Shown piece by piece: positions 12,001-23,589 of a DNA stretch of 64,000 nt. The translations under genes and the position numbers were made by a program. Under the pieces are notes generated by a model. The model had not been told where the DNA came from, did not search any database, and worked only from the letters and a program-made list of their open reading frames with translations. Position 1 is the stretch's first letter; the number at the start of each line of letters is the position of its first letter. The stretch covers positions 13,461,582-13,525,581 of the forward strand of contig NC_063262.1 in assembly GCF_019578655.1 (NCBI RefSeq), in the 5' to 3' direction. Source of the stretch: Ricinus communis (taxonomy: Eukaryota; Streptophyta; Magnoliopsida; Malpighiales; Euphorbiaceae).

Positions 12001-12092
12001 TGCCTAAGTCTCGTGGCTTGAGCTTGCTTCTACCTCTGCCTGATGATGCCTAAGTCTCGTGGCTTGAGCTTGCTTCTACCTCTGCCTGATGA
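12001..12092. repeat. Perfect 46-bp tandem duplication
   Basis: Two head-to-tail copies of a 46-bp unit (12001-12046, 12047-12092) beginning tgcctaagtctcgtggcttg, with no mismatch. Located about 450 bases downstream of INH3 in otherwise unique-looking DNA. Confidence 0.9.
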
Positions 12093-12700
12093 TGTATTTG
12101 CCATTATATCTGTCTGGGACACTCTTGCCCAGGGTCATATGCAATCTCAGCCTTGCCTCCGTTGAAAAGTTTGGCCAACTCAATGTGATATGGTGGGATT
12201 TGTTCCTCATAGGAACCTGCTTGAGTTGCTAAAAGGATGTCATGTTACAGGACCCTTTGTCGCTTCTTTGTTAGTGTTAAACCACTGATAGGAATTTGGT
12301 TTAATCAAAATCCTGAGCTAGGTAATGGTGTATATGTGATCCCTGGCCTTGTGTCTATTTCAGGATGTCGAATAATACCGTAAGAGCTTGGCCCTCGCCT
12401 TATACTATGGGCACCTGTATTTGATAAAATAAGAAATCTTGATGGTTTTGTTTTATTTTGATTTGTCACATGGAAGAGAAAAAGGAATTAACTATGTTTA
12501 TCCTGGATCGGTCAAGGGTGCAGTGTACTAATGCTTGAGGTTGAGGCTAGAGTGGCAATTTATTATTGCTTAGTAAAAGCTTTGCTTTTAAATCAGAGGA
12601 GTTATGACGATAATTTCCAGGTCAAATTGTGGATCCTTGAGATCGCATAGGTTGCTTGGATAGTGTAATGTCAAGGTGCCATTTAGCTGCTTCATTCTTA
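12093..12700. other. Downstream of INH3, no gene recognised
   Basis: Moderate-GC DNA with no long frame. It could be the 5' part or an intron of the unidentified coding-like stretch that follows. Confidence 0.3.
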
Positions 12701-12729
12701 GTGAAGGAAGAAAGTTGATTGAGGTTGTA

Positions 12730-13555
12730 ATGGGTCATAGTTGTTCTGTCGTGCCTGATTCAGCAAATGAGCCTCAAGCTTCTTGGCGGAGTGATGACAA
12801 GACTTTCAGAAAGAAATTATGCTCTTATTTTAAAGGTTAAGCCACCATTTGCAAACGTATAATCTTGGGAGAGGTTGGTTTGCTTGGAAGGGAAGTCCTG
12901 CACTGCCTGCAGATATTACTAAACTGCAGCTGAGTGAGATTGAAAAGAGCCTTGATCACTCAAGTGGGTTTCATAGTTCTCCAAATGGGGATGGTTTAAC
13001 AAAATCCATCATGGAGAGACTCTCAGTCAGCATTCTAGGTCCAGCCTTAAAATTTTCTGGGGAAGTCTCCCTGTACAAATGGCAGTCCCATACTTCAAAA
13101 GATAATTCTTCATATTTTTGAGATCAAGTGATACAAAGGACTGAAGTTACATGCTTCCACTGCTAGGCTATCTTCTTATTGTGCATGACCAAGCATCGAT
13201 TGCTCCCATAGGAACCTGAAGGGAAAAGGCAACTCATGGCTACCAAAATATTGGAAACACACATGTTCTTCATCAATGGCTCAGCTTTGTTTATAGTGAA
13301 TATTGCTAGCCTTCACAGGATCCATTCCTGTGAGTGCATGCATTTTCAGGTGTGGGTGTTGCAAATGGATTTATTTTCAGATATCCTGGCTCAAAGCCTG
13401 GTTCTTTCTTCGTAATCAAATGGTCTTCTTGCTTTCATTTGGAAGGAGTCCGGAACTGTCTTGACCATGCAAAGACTGGATTGCAAGAGCTTTTGAAGAA
13501 AAGTGAATGGGTACCTGCTCCACCTCTGAATGCCAACTTTTCATATTTGAAATAA
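12730..13555 (+). pseudogene. Unidentified coding-like stretch
   Basis: Plus-strand frames here have balanced amino-acid composition unlike the surrounding AT-rich filler. They include MGHSCSVVPDSANEPQASWR (from about 12729), a 90-codon frame at 12849-13121 (GRGWFAWKGSPALPADITK, then SIMERLSVSILGPALKFSGE), and a 73-codon frame at 13334-13555 ending KKSEWVPAPPLNANFSYLK*. I do not recognise a family. The pieces are separated by stops without clean intron borders, so this is either a decayed gene or exons of a gene I cannot assemble. No function is proposed. Confidence 0.25.
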
Positions 13556-16140
13556 ACCTTCTCAAACGTTTTCCTAGCTTCTCAAATGCCTCAACTTGTT
13601 TGTTTTCACCAAGGTTTGCATTCTTTATGGAATGCTTATTTTGCATTTTTATTCTTTTAATCAATATCAAATGTCTTCTTGAATTACATCTCAGTTTATC
13701 TCAAGTAGTTCTTTTTTTTCCCCTTGTGCTTCTGTTGCATTAATAATGGTCTTTGTTCTTCTTAAATATTCTCTGCTCATGCCTTTGTCATTTGGATCTC
13801 TGTGTCAATGTGAAAGGCCTCAGGATATGTTATGGTACTTACGGAATGGTAAAAGATGCCATTATAGTTGACAAGGCTGATTCTCTTTTAATTAAACTAT
13901 GCAAGTTTTCAAAAAAAGAAGGCCTTGCTGAAAACCATTTGAAACTTGAAAAACCGAAAAGCATTAAATTATTTCCCATGGTGGCTTTTGGCTTCCAGTA
14001 TCCCCTGGTTCCTTTTACCCACTGCAACTTGCAAATCTGCACTAGCTTTACAAGTGTCAAACATTATTTGATGTTGCTCTCTCACTCTTCACTGCTGAGC
14101 AAAACATTAGCAATTTCTATCTTGTTAAATGGTTGTTTTTGGCTTTTTAGTTGCATGGCTGCTGGGGTTTCATCTCTTGGAGTCTTTGTTTGGTATAAAT
14201 AGTCTTACCTCCCAGGAAGCTGAATTCCTAAGGAAGTTATTTTTCAGGAATTAAAAATTAAAAGTTTAGTATATAATTTGACTTCCTAGATAATAGAAAT
14301 TTTGTTGCTTTTCATATATTTTAAAAGACAGTAATATCTTTAATAAAATTATTGTTAATTTTTTTTAGATATTTAAGTGAGGATATATTGATCAATTAAG
14401 TTCATTTAACTAGTTCCTACTTCTCTAGTCCCCCTAAATAAGTTACTTCTACTATACAAGGCAAGTTGAGTTGTCTACTTCCCAGAAAGTTCTTATTATC
14501 TTGCAATCCAAACACAATTAAAATCTTACTTTAACACTTCCTCTCCTTGCTCCATACCAAACCATTCCTAAGGATTGCGTTGTAAATTTAGAGTTTGATG
14601 TTGGTGGCGAAAGGACTGCCTTTGCCATTTGCTAGGGTGGAGAAAACGGGACTTGTATTTTGTACTTATATTACTATATGAGTACCTGAGTTTTGCATGG
14701 GCTTATAGTAATTTTCTTAACATGTAAGTTCTTTTTCTCTAATTAATATATAATTTTTAAATTAGTAATGAAGTTAATTTAATAACATATTCATGTCCAA
14801 TAGAATTAAAAGAATGAAAAGAGACTCTGTCACTTTTTGTTTAACTTTTAGGGTGTGTGTTGGTGGCTGGGGGGTGGGGTTGGGTTTATACAATAGGACA
14901 TTGAATCTGTTTAGTTAGAAATTATACCAGATTGGATAACCCTTTGAATAATAAATGGCTAGCTGTTGTTAATTGTTAAGTCAATATCTTTGTTTTAGCT
15001 TTCATAAATGTAGTTGTTAGACAGTGTTGGAGCTTCCTGAATTCCAAAACCAGGAAAGATAAATGAATATTTGGAGATAGTGTGTTTTGGGGTGTAAAGA
15101 GATACTGAAGGTTTCATTAATTATTATTCTTGTTACTCTTTAGTTAGCTTTTTCTGTTTTTACCTTAGACATAAAAAAAAAAAAGGGTTCTATTGTGTTC
15201 AGTTAATCTTTTGTGATTTGCAGCTTTGTTTTCAATGAAGTTGGCACTGCTTTAATTCTATTAGGAGTTCTATTCTTATCATTAAAGACGTATGCCTAAT
15301 CATAGTTGTGTAAGTGCTATATTTGGATAAAATTTACCTCTTTTTGTCGGGTAAATTGCTCCGGTGGTACTAAATTTTTGCTACTTATGTCGAATTGGTA
15401 TTAAATTTTTAATTTATTTCTTTTTAATACCGCACCTATTATTCCTGTTATAATTGGCACTAGCAATTGAGGATCCGGTAACATTTTATACATATGGCAG
15501 TGATAGTCCATGTAAGGATAAAAAGAAAAACACATCACTTGCTTGCATGTAAAACTAATCCTATTCACTCAAATGAGTTCCCACGTGTTTTGAATAATAA
15601 TCCTAATTTCTTTTTACTATAATTTTTTTCTCTCACTTGATTGTTTACACAATCTTGAACACCTGAAATTCTTATACAATTCAATCTTGAGAGGTAGAAA
15701 CTTTCCAGGACTTGCTTGGAAAAGATAGAGCTTGATTTCGTTAAAGATAAAGCTAAAATGTCTGCATTGTTACTCTTGATTGCTAAAAAAGGGTTATTCA
15801 ACCTCAATGGCTACAATCATATAGGAAGGGGCAACAGAGGAGCAAAGAAAGTTTCAGCTGTTTTGCATGCAGCACAAGCTGCAATTCAAGTCCATCAACT
15901 AACAACTCAGAATCCTAGACCTGAATCAACAAAACTAAAGTGGAGAAATCTAGTTCTCAATGGATCATTTCAACTGAAATTAAAGTAACGGCAACAAAAA
16001 CACCTTAAGGAACCACAAATCAATTAGTGTCAAGGCGTATTTTGTCGTGATCTTGCTACAATTGGGAATTTACTAACTTAAGTTGGCTTTAGTCGTCCAA
16101 TCCAATCAATTACGAGGCACTGAGATGCTAAGTATAACAC
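13556..16140. other. Intergenic, no supported gene
   Basis: T-rich non-coding sequence with occasional chance frames (for example 13753-14202 and 15716-15988, neither of which matches a family I know). Around 14330-14560 there are AT-rich stretches; poly-A near 15174. Confidence 0.35.
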
Positions 16141-16590
16141 CCCAAGAAAAGGAAAAAAGCCAAAAAAAAAAAATCAAATCTTTTTGAGATGTTATCAACG
16201 GGAGAATCTTTGGTTCATTCTCAACAAAAGTCACCAAATCATATGTTCCTTTCACTAAAAGAATTACAGAATCGCATTTGAATTACCTTTGCAAAAATGG
16301 TCGTTTAAATGAGGTCGTATCTGCTCTTGAATTGACAGCTCAACATGGCTCTAAGGTATTACCTAAAACCTTCATCAGTTTACTCCAATCCCGCATCAAC
16401 TGTAATTTTGTTACTCTTTGTCGCAAGGTCCATGCTCGTTTTCACTTGGTCCAGGAAGGAAACTCGTTTCTTGAGACTAAGCTAGTTATCATGCTAGCGA
16501 ATTTGTGGGTCTTTAAGTGATGCACATAAATTGTTTGGCGAAATGCATGAGAGAAACGTGTACACCTAGTCTGCAATGATTAGTGTTTTT
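16141..16590 (+). pseudogene. Pentatricopeptide repeat (PPR) protein, 5' fragment, pseudogene
   Basis: Frames join as: LSTGESLVHSQQKSPNH (about 16190-16245), then after a frame change FTKRITESHLNYLCKNGRLN (16252-16311), EVVSALELTAQHGSKVLPKT and FISLLQSRINCNF (to 16410), CRKVHARFHL, ETKLVIMLA, then after another shift CGSLSDAHKLFGEMHERNVY followed by a stop. This is the N-terminal part of a plant P/PLS-type PPR protein; the order LCKNGRLNE..., TFISLLQS, KVHARFHLV, ETKLV, KLFGEM.ERN is what I know from the Arabidopsis At1g19720-type DYW protein. The parent gene would be some 900 residues; only about 130 codons remain, with two frameshifts and a stop. No PPR repeats follow. Confidence 0.8.
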
Positions 16591-17278
16591 CTAAAGAGCA
16601 TAGGTTGAAGGAAGTAGTGGAATTGAAAACAACATGTAGAAGCCAATTGAGTGAGTAAGATAAGTTTACATGTAAGCAAGTGATGTGTTCTTTTCTTTAA
16701 GCTTATGTGGATTGTCGGCTGCCATATGTGCAAAAATGTCACCGAATCTCCAATTGATACTGCCAATTTATAACAGAAATAATAAATGCAGTATTAAAAA
16801 GAAATAAATTAAAAGTCTAGTATCAATCGGACATAAGTGGCAAAGGAAGTTTAGTGCTCTTTCTGTTCATGCCCTTCTATGGAAGTTTATAATTCACTAA
16901 TCTAACTATGGTCATACGACAAAGCAGTGTCTAAGATCAAGTGGCCTTGATGTTAATAGTAAGATTTCATGTTGTTATCGTTTTATCAGTGATGTTTTTC
17001 GTAATTGTGTATTAGATGACTATAAATCATGCAGGTATCTAGTGCTCTAGAGTGAACGTTAATTTCACTGTTTTAAGTCCCTGTTAGGTTTCCTAGCAAT
17101 TCTCAAGTAGTTTCATTGAGCTGTCTCTTGGTAACTTGCACATGATTAATTCCATTAATTGAAATTTGTTTTCACATTCCTACTATTTATTGACATGCAT
17201 GTTCACTTTGTTCTTACGAACATGATGATATATTTGGTATTTACAATCTACTATTGCAGAATTATTGGCTTTTTTACT
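16591..17278. other. Sequence between PPR fragment and fold-back element
   Basis: No coding frame, repeat or RNA gene seen. Confidence 0.35.
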
Positions 17279-17283
17279 GTAAT

Positions 17284-18104
17284 CTAATGTTATTTTAGTT
17301 GAAATCTATTAAAATTTTTATTTTATTTAAAAAAAATACATAGGAGGAAAAGTAAAATAGAAATAATAAAGTTGAATGAGATATTTTGATGCTATAAGAT
17401 TCATTGATAAATTAATATGAAATTCATTTGAAAATTCTATCTATTTTATTATAATTTAGTTTAGCTATAATCAATTTTATACAGAATTGGATATATAAAA
17501 TTCTAAATTAATTTTCACTTTATTCAAAGCATAGAGTTTGCAAATGAATTTTATAAATTTTATGGATTTCAATCAAATACAATGTAAATAAAATTAGTAT
17601 AAAATGTGGTTTTTATTTTGTTATTGATATCCTAAACAACAAGTAGGGAAAATAAGGAAAAATTTGAAATGAGGTTTACATGGGTGACTAGGAGATTTTA
17701 CATGAAGGCACCTATTAACAAAGATGTTGAGAGCTTTAATGTGTTGCTATCAAATGGTTTAATAAGAGAAATGGGTTTGAAAGGAGTAGTATTTTAGTCA
17801 TACACAGTGTTTGATTAAAATTTATGAAATTTATTTATAAATATAAAATTTATATACTTTAAATATAATGTAAGTTAATTTAGAATTCTATATAATCAAA
17901 TTTCTGTGAAATTGATTATAGCTAAACTAAATTCTAACAAAATAAGTAGAATTCTCAAATAAATTCTACATGAGTAAGTTAATATATTTCATAAAACTAA
18001 AGTATTTCTTTCAACTTTATCATTTTCATATTATTTTATATTTCATATTTTTTTCTCAAATAAAATGATTTTTTTAATGAATTTTAACTAAACATAACAT
18101 TAAT
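17284..18104. mobile_element. AT-rich fold-back element with ~300-bp terminal inverted repeats
   Basis: The left arm (about 17284-17580, starting aatgttattttagttgaaat) is repeated in reverse complement on the right (about 17810-18104, ending attttaactaaacataacatt). Shared blocks include 'tttagtttagctataatcaatttt' type sequence (17457-17480 against 17910-17935) and 'tagaattctaaattaa' (17497-17515 against 17875-17892). The ~230-bp centre is not part of the repeat. No transposase is present, so this is a non-autonomous DNA transposon or fold-back/MITE-like insertion. I could not settle a target duplication. Confidence 0.7.
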
Positions 18105-21089
18105 TTCTATTTTTTCAAATTTTAGTCAAAACTTAAATCAGATTGAGGCTAGATTGGAAAAGATTGAAACTATCATTAGTGTAGATAGGATGCTTTATAA
18201 GTTTCGAAGTGAGGTCAAATTTATTGAGAAAGTTGGTGAAAAGGGTTAGCATTTAGTAGAACAAAAATATCTTTTCTTTTCCTATATTTTAATTCGTGCT
18301 CTAGGATAAATCTCAAAACTTCATTAGTAGATTGCAAATTGTATTATGTTTTAATCCATTGGTAACTGCATGTAGTTCTTACAAGATTACAAGTGCCGTT
18401 GTTTGTATTGATACCTGAACAAGATCTATATTCTTGTACACTATATTCATTAGCTAGCTGTAGGCTTTGATTATAATTGGATAGAAGGTACAAGGTATTA
18501 TCAGTATTTGTAGATACGTGATATAGATTTATAGGTAATGAAAAATCTTTCTGAAGAACTCAAAACTTTCTCGATGGCGCAGCCATGGTATATGAGCACC
18601 ATAAAACAAGGATGGGGAGACGATCATTGTAAAGGTCTAAATTTCTAGCATCTTAAATGTCCATGTATTTTTCTGGACTGGCAATATGGTGAAATCTATG
18701 CCTTTGTATTTCTTTTAACAAGAAATTCAAAAGTTGAAGCATGGGATTGCATCATTCATCAATTCCTTAAAACCCAAATGATATTCAAGCATACCGCACC
18801 ATGTAGTCATTAGTTTACTTGCATCTCTTACTACAAATCTATGGTCAACGACTTTCTACTATTTGAAACATTCTTCTCTTTAATGTTGGCAATTTCAGTT
18901 TCATGTCCCCGTACAAGCAATGGAGAAATGTTTTGCTAGTTCTGATCCTACTTTCTTGAAAATTGGGCAATTAATCTCCCTTTATTTCTTACTAAATGAC
19001 ACTGGGCAACAGTGTTTTATGAGTTGGTTATTCTTCTAACTAAAGCATTGGAGGAAATCTATGGCAGAGTAATTGTCCCTGTGTCTGTTTCCAGATTCTT
19101 GTTGAAGTAAGAATGTGTAGTTTACTTAATTGGCTAATCTAAGTTTCATGTTTTCTGTTTGGCATCCTTCTTTGATACACCATTTTGTTCCAGACACATT
19201 AGGTGTTCAAATCTTATAAATTTCATTATGCACTAGAAATTTTTTTCTACCTTTTTAGATGTATTCATAATTGCCAAAGTTGGGAGCTTGCATTTGACAG
19301 TTCCCTGAACTCCCCTATTTGCAAGAAGACCCCTTGTGCTTAGCTCCATTTTTTGCCAGCTTTGATAAACTTTGAGTTGGATTTTACACATATTCTTAAT
19401 ACGCATCAAGGGGTGATAGGCCTCCCTCCAACAAGTCGGATCTATTCAAAATCTGGTTCCGGGTGTCAAATTTGACTTTCGTGGATATTTCTCGTTTTTG
19501 TTTTGCTTATTTTTTTGAAATAAAATTTGATTTAACCACCAAACTTGTTGCATGGATTTAATTTAATTTTTTTCTAATTTATAGATATTGTAGTCTAAAT
19601 CTTTATATATTTAATTTAAATTAATTCTCTTTTAGATAAAAATGAAAGCGAATTAGACACCTAATAGGATAATAGATACAATAATAAATAAAAAAATATT
19701 TATTTTTAAAAATTAAATTAAATTATTAAAAAGGATAAAATTTAAAAAATAATTATGTAATTTGGTATTTTTATACTTGAAGGAGAGATGTGTTTCTCGT
19801 ATCAAATGAGCAACACGTGTTTCATTTTTTAGTATTTTTACATACATTTAATGTTTCTCTTATTTTTTAAATTATAAATATTAATAAGAATATAAATATT
19901 TGATTAAATTATTATTTTTAATTAATTTAGTAACCAATTAGATATTTTGTGATCATAAAAAATATTAATATATATATTTTTAGCTTTAATCAAATTTAAG
20001 AAATAATTTTTTAAAATAAAATCTTAATATGTTTGTAAGATTTTTAATATATTGTTAGATGTCACATTACTTATAAAATCATAATTTGGTAATAGTCTAT
20101 ATTAAATATATATAAAGTCATATAAAAAATAATAAAAATATAATTATATATTTAAAAAATGCTAAGAAAATAAAACATGTGGTACTCCTTTAATACAAAA
20201 AATATCTAGATTCCTCAAATGAAAAAGTGTCAGACTATAAAATAATTTTTTAAACTTTATTCTCATTAAAATTAAAAATATTGATATTTAAAAAATAATC
20301 AAAGGCGATTATATTAATTGTATTAAAATAAAATTATTTTTAAAAATTATAAAAAAATGTGAAAATTATTATTTTTGATTTATTAAGAGAAAATAAATTT
20401 ATATGTAAAATAAAATTAATTTGACTCAAATATGTAAATATTTAAATTAAAAAGTCTATAAATTTTGAAAGATTTAAAATGAATTCAAACAATAAAGGGC
20501 TTTTATTCCTCTTAGACTCTAATTGCCTCAAAACTCTTCTTTTCAAGTAGGTATTGCAAAATACAATAAATTCACATGAGAGCATATAATTTAGAAAAAA
20601 AATTACATCTTATATTTTTTTTAAATAATATATACTTTTATTTTATTTCAAATATTTTTCTTATTTTTAACTTTTTGTTTTTAGATATTTATATTTTTAC
20701 ACTTTATAATTTCACATTTCATATTTTTTTTTTTAAATAATTCCTTCTAAACTCTTTTTTTCTTAAATTGTTTTTAGTAATTTCTGGTTTTTCCTTCAGA
20801 TTTATCTATTGCCTTATTTTTTTCGATTTCTTTTTTTTTTTTTTGGTTAAGCATGTTTATGTTTAGTTTTCTATTTGCTTTATTTTATTTATCTTAAGGT
20901 TTTATTTTGTTTTATCTGTAAATTTATTTTTTTCATGTCATAAAATGATTTGGTCAAATTTCTCTCACTATATATGGTTTATTATTATTATTTTTGTTCA
21001 AAATTAAGATAATATAAAATATAAACTTTTCATTAGATAAAAAATAATCTAACATAAATTAAGTTTAAATCTAACAAAAATTGTTGTCT
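18105..21089. other. AT-rich intergenic DNA
   Basis: 18120-19500 has mixed composition with one short coding-like run near 18135-18245 (IEARLEKIETIISVDRMLYK) that I cannot assign. 19500-21050 is extremely AT-rich with poly-T/poly-A runs and no frames. No tRNA or rRNA was seen. Confidence 0.4.
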
Positions 21090-22013
21090 CTAAGGGAATT
21101 GACACAATATTAGAATTTTTAGAACTTATAAGTTTAACAAAGGAAGAGAATAAGGTAATTTATAGTAGTTCGGGTGTTAACAAACCTCATATCAACTCTC
21201 TAATCTCCAATTGGAAATTTACTAACTCAATTAACTTATACGAAAGAATTTTCCAAATTTATCCTAAATTTAGTGTTTAAATTCATACCAAATCTATTAC
21301 TTTTGTGTTTAGGCTAAGAGACAATTTTATTGAAATTTTCACTCACAAGGTTAGCTCTCAAACTCTTTTTTCTAAAGTGTTTAAGCTAACACTCAACCAT
21401 TAAAAACATTTAGTGCTCTTCAACAATCCAAAAATACCAAAAAATTAGGAACTATATTCAAAGAATTAAGAAATTGAAATATAATAAGTTGAATTTAAGT
21501 AAAGTTGTTTGATACTCATAAATGGTCCTTAGAGTGAATATTTATAGTATAATCTATCCTATGATCATTAAAAATAGGTATAGGCCATATCTCCTTTACT
21601 CGCTTTAGGTTGTGCATTAATTTCACTATTAAAAGTTAATTGCAGCCGAGATGTCCATTTCACAGTCATGATTGGCAAATTGCGGTCTTTATTGCTAAAT
21701 ATTAATCACGAGATTCGTTTGTGTCTAATGACTAATCACACATGGCTTATTTTCATTGGTCCTCAATATGACCATTGACAGTTTGTTAATGATTAGAAAT
21801 TCGTGATATCTACTCCTTTATTGTCGTCGTGATTCTTCTTTTATGTGCCTAGTTGCATTCGTGATAAAAGGCACAATATATACTATGACAACCTTTTAAC
21901 AAGGTCACGGTGCAGGTGACAGTTGCAAGTGTGGTAATGATAGTAATTGTAACTTTAAGTTTTCAAGTCTTTGTCTGGAATGCGACAGTGAATCAAGGAT
22001 GGCAGACTCAATG
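21090..22013. mobile_element. Old LTR-like repeat that was the Copia insertion target (left part)
   Basis: Contains the phrase 'atttatagtagttcgggtgtt' (about 21160-21180), also seen in diverged form near 43400 ('atttatagtggtctagg'). Such 'TATAGTGGTTCGG' phrases are common in plant LTRs. The sequence resumes after the Copia element at 27136. Family uncertain. Confidence 0.35.
22009..22013. other. Target site duplication CAATG (left)
   Basis: CAATG directly precedes the left LTR and directly follows the right LTR (27131-27135), as expected for Copia integration. Confidence 0.92.
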
Positions 22014-22480
22014 TGTTGATATTTAGGAATTTATATATCTCCCACATTATTAAGTTATTAATTTTTTAGAAGTATTTCTCCCACATTGCTAAATTAACAA
22101 TGTTGAGGTACCTTCCAAGCCTATATAATAGATGCCTCACCTTGTTATTCTATCATCCAAAAAATAAGAGAAAAATAATTAACCTTGTTATTCTATCATC
22201 CAAAAAATAAGAGAAAAATATTAGAGAGTTAAGCAATTATTTTTCTCCTATTATAAAGAGAGAATTTTAATGTTTTCTCCTTTATAAATAGAGAGTTTGT
22301 AACTCCTATTATTTTCTTATAGTAAAATTCTTCTATCCTTGCCTATGGTTTTTACCCTAATTTGTTTAGGAGTTTTCCACGTAAATCTGTGTGTTCTATT
22401 GTGTATTTTGTCTTTCTTTATCTTTATTTTCTCAAATTATTAGCTGTGATTTTTCTCTATTAGGTTCATATTTTTCTACA
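22014..22480 (+). repeat. Left LTR of Copia element (467 bp)
   Basis: Begins TGTTGATATTTAGG and ends TTTTTCTACA. It is 59 bp longer than the right LTR for two reasons: a 43-bp unit starting ccttgttattctatcatcc is present twice (22140-22182 and 22183-22225), and a 'tatataatagatgcct' segment (near 22121-22136) is missing from the right LTR. A TATA-like tttataaatag at 22281-22291 probably serves as the promoter. Confidence 0.93.
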
Positions 22481-22482
22481 AT

Positions 22483-22494
22483 TGGTATCAGAGC
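22483..22494 (+). other. Primer-binding site, initiator-tRNA-Met type
   Basis: tggtatcagagc two bases after the LTR end; this is the complement of the 3' end of plant initiator tRNA-Met and the usual Copia primer site. Confidence 0.93.
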
Positions 22495-22754
22495 CTGGTT
22501 GATAAGAAATTTCTTAAAATTCGGTGGTTGCAGCTCAGTCTGATCTTTCACATCAGAAGAGGGTTTTTTGAGGTTTCTTTGGTGCAAAAGAGCTTGTGCG
22601 GAGTAGTAAGAATACTTACAATTTAGGGAAGGTTCTGTCTAAGGAGATTGGTATTTAAGAGGTCCGCTTGTGACCCTCCAGTCTTTCCTGGGAACTTACC
22701 TAGTGAGTTGTGTTCATTACTGCGGTTCATTTTACAAGCTAAAAGGCATCGTTT

Positions 22755-23569
22755 ATGATAGAAGCAATGGCGGCAAAATTTGAGATTGAAAAGTTCAACG
22801 GGAGTAATTTCTCACTATGGAAATTAAAGATAAAGGCTGTATTGAGAAAAGACAATTGTCTTGACTATCGGTGAAATGAGCAACACTCCGAGATGATAAT
22901 AAGTGGAACGAGATGGATGGGAATGCTAATGCAAACCTTCATCTGGCACTTGCAGATGGGATCTTGTCCAGTATAGAAGAAAAGAAAATGACAAAGGAGA
23001 TTTGGGACCACCTCACTAGACTGTACGAAGCTAAGTCATTACACAACAAAATTTTCCTTAAGAGGAAACTTTACACATTAAGAATGTCAGAATTTACTTC
23101 AATGACAGAGCACCTTAATGTCTTGAATACTATATTTTCTCAACTCACATCTTTGGGCTATAAAATAGAGTCACAAGAACGTGCAGAACTTCTACTCCAA
23201 AGTCTACCTGATTCATATGATCAACTCATCATCAATTTGACAAATAATGTTGTTACCGAAATTCTAGTCTTTGATGATATAGCAGCCGCTGTTCTTGAAG
23301 AAGAAAATTGGCGAAGGAACAAGGAAGACAAGCAGGCAGGTTCACAACAGGTGGAAGCCTTGATGGTGATGAGAAGGAGATCAACAGAACATGGTCCAAA
23401 TGGGAGTCACAATCATGGTAGATCAAAATTAAAAAGTAAGAAGAATTATAAATGCTTCCATTATGGTAAGAAAGGTCACCTGAAGAGGGATTGTTGGAGT
23501 CTGAAGAATTCCAATCCTCAAGGAAATGTGGCATGCACTTCGGATGATGGAAATGTATTGTCTTTGTGA
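22755..23569 (+). pseudogene. Copia gag
   Basis: Starts ATG at 22755 (MIEAMAAKFEIEKFNGSNFS). A frameshift near 22865 breaks it, and the frame continues at 22913 (MDGNANANLHLALADGILSS) to a stop at 23569. The UBN2-type gag core is seen in EIWDHLTRLYEAKSLHNKIF and in AELLLQSLPDSYDQLI. The zinc knuckle at 23453-23494 reads CFHYGKKGHLKRDC: the second cysteine of the CCHC motif is replaced by tyrosine, so it should not fold normally. The protein would form the nucleocapsid of the virus-like particle. Confidence 0.9.
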
Positions 23570-23589
23570 AGCGTGAATATCAACGAGAG

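Noticed and set aside
13753..14202. 149-codon plus-strand frame
   Set aside because: Not recognisable, low-complexity Leu/Phe/Cys-rich, no start context or homologous motif; kept as intergenic.
15716..15988. 90-codon plus-strand frame (MEKIELDFVKDKAKMS...)
   Set aside because: No family recognised and no neighbouring exon; too short to support.
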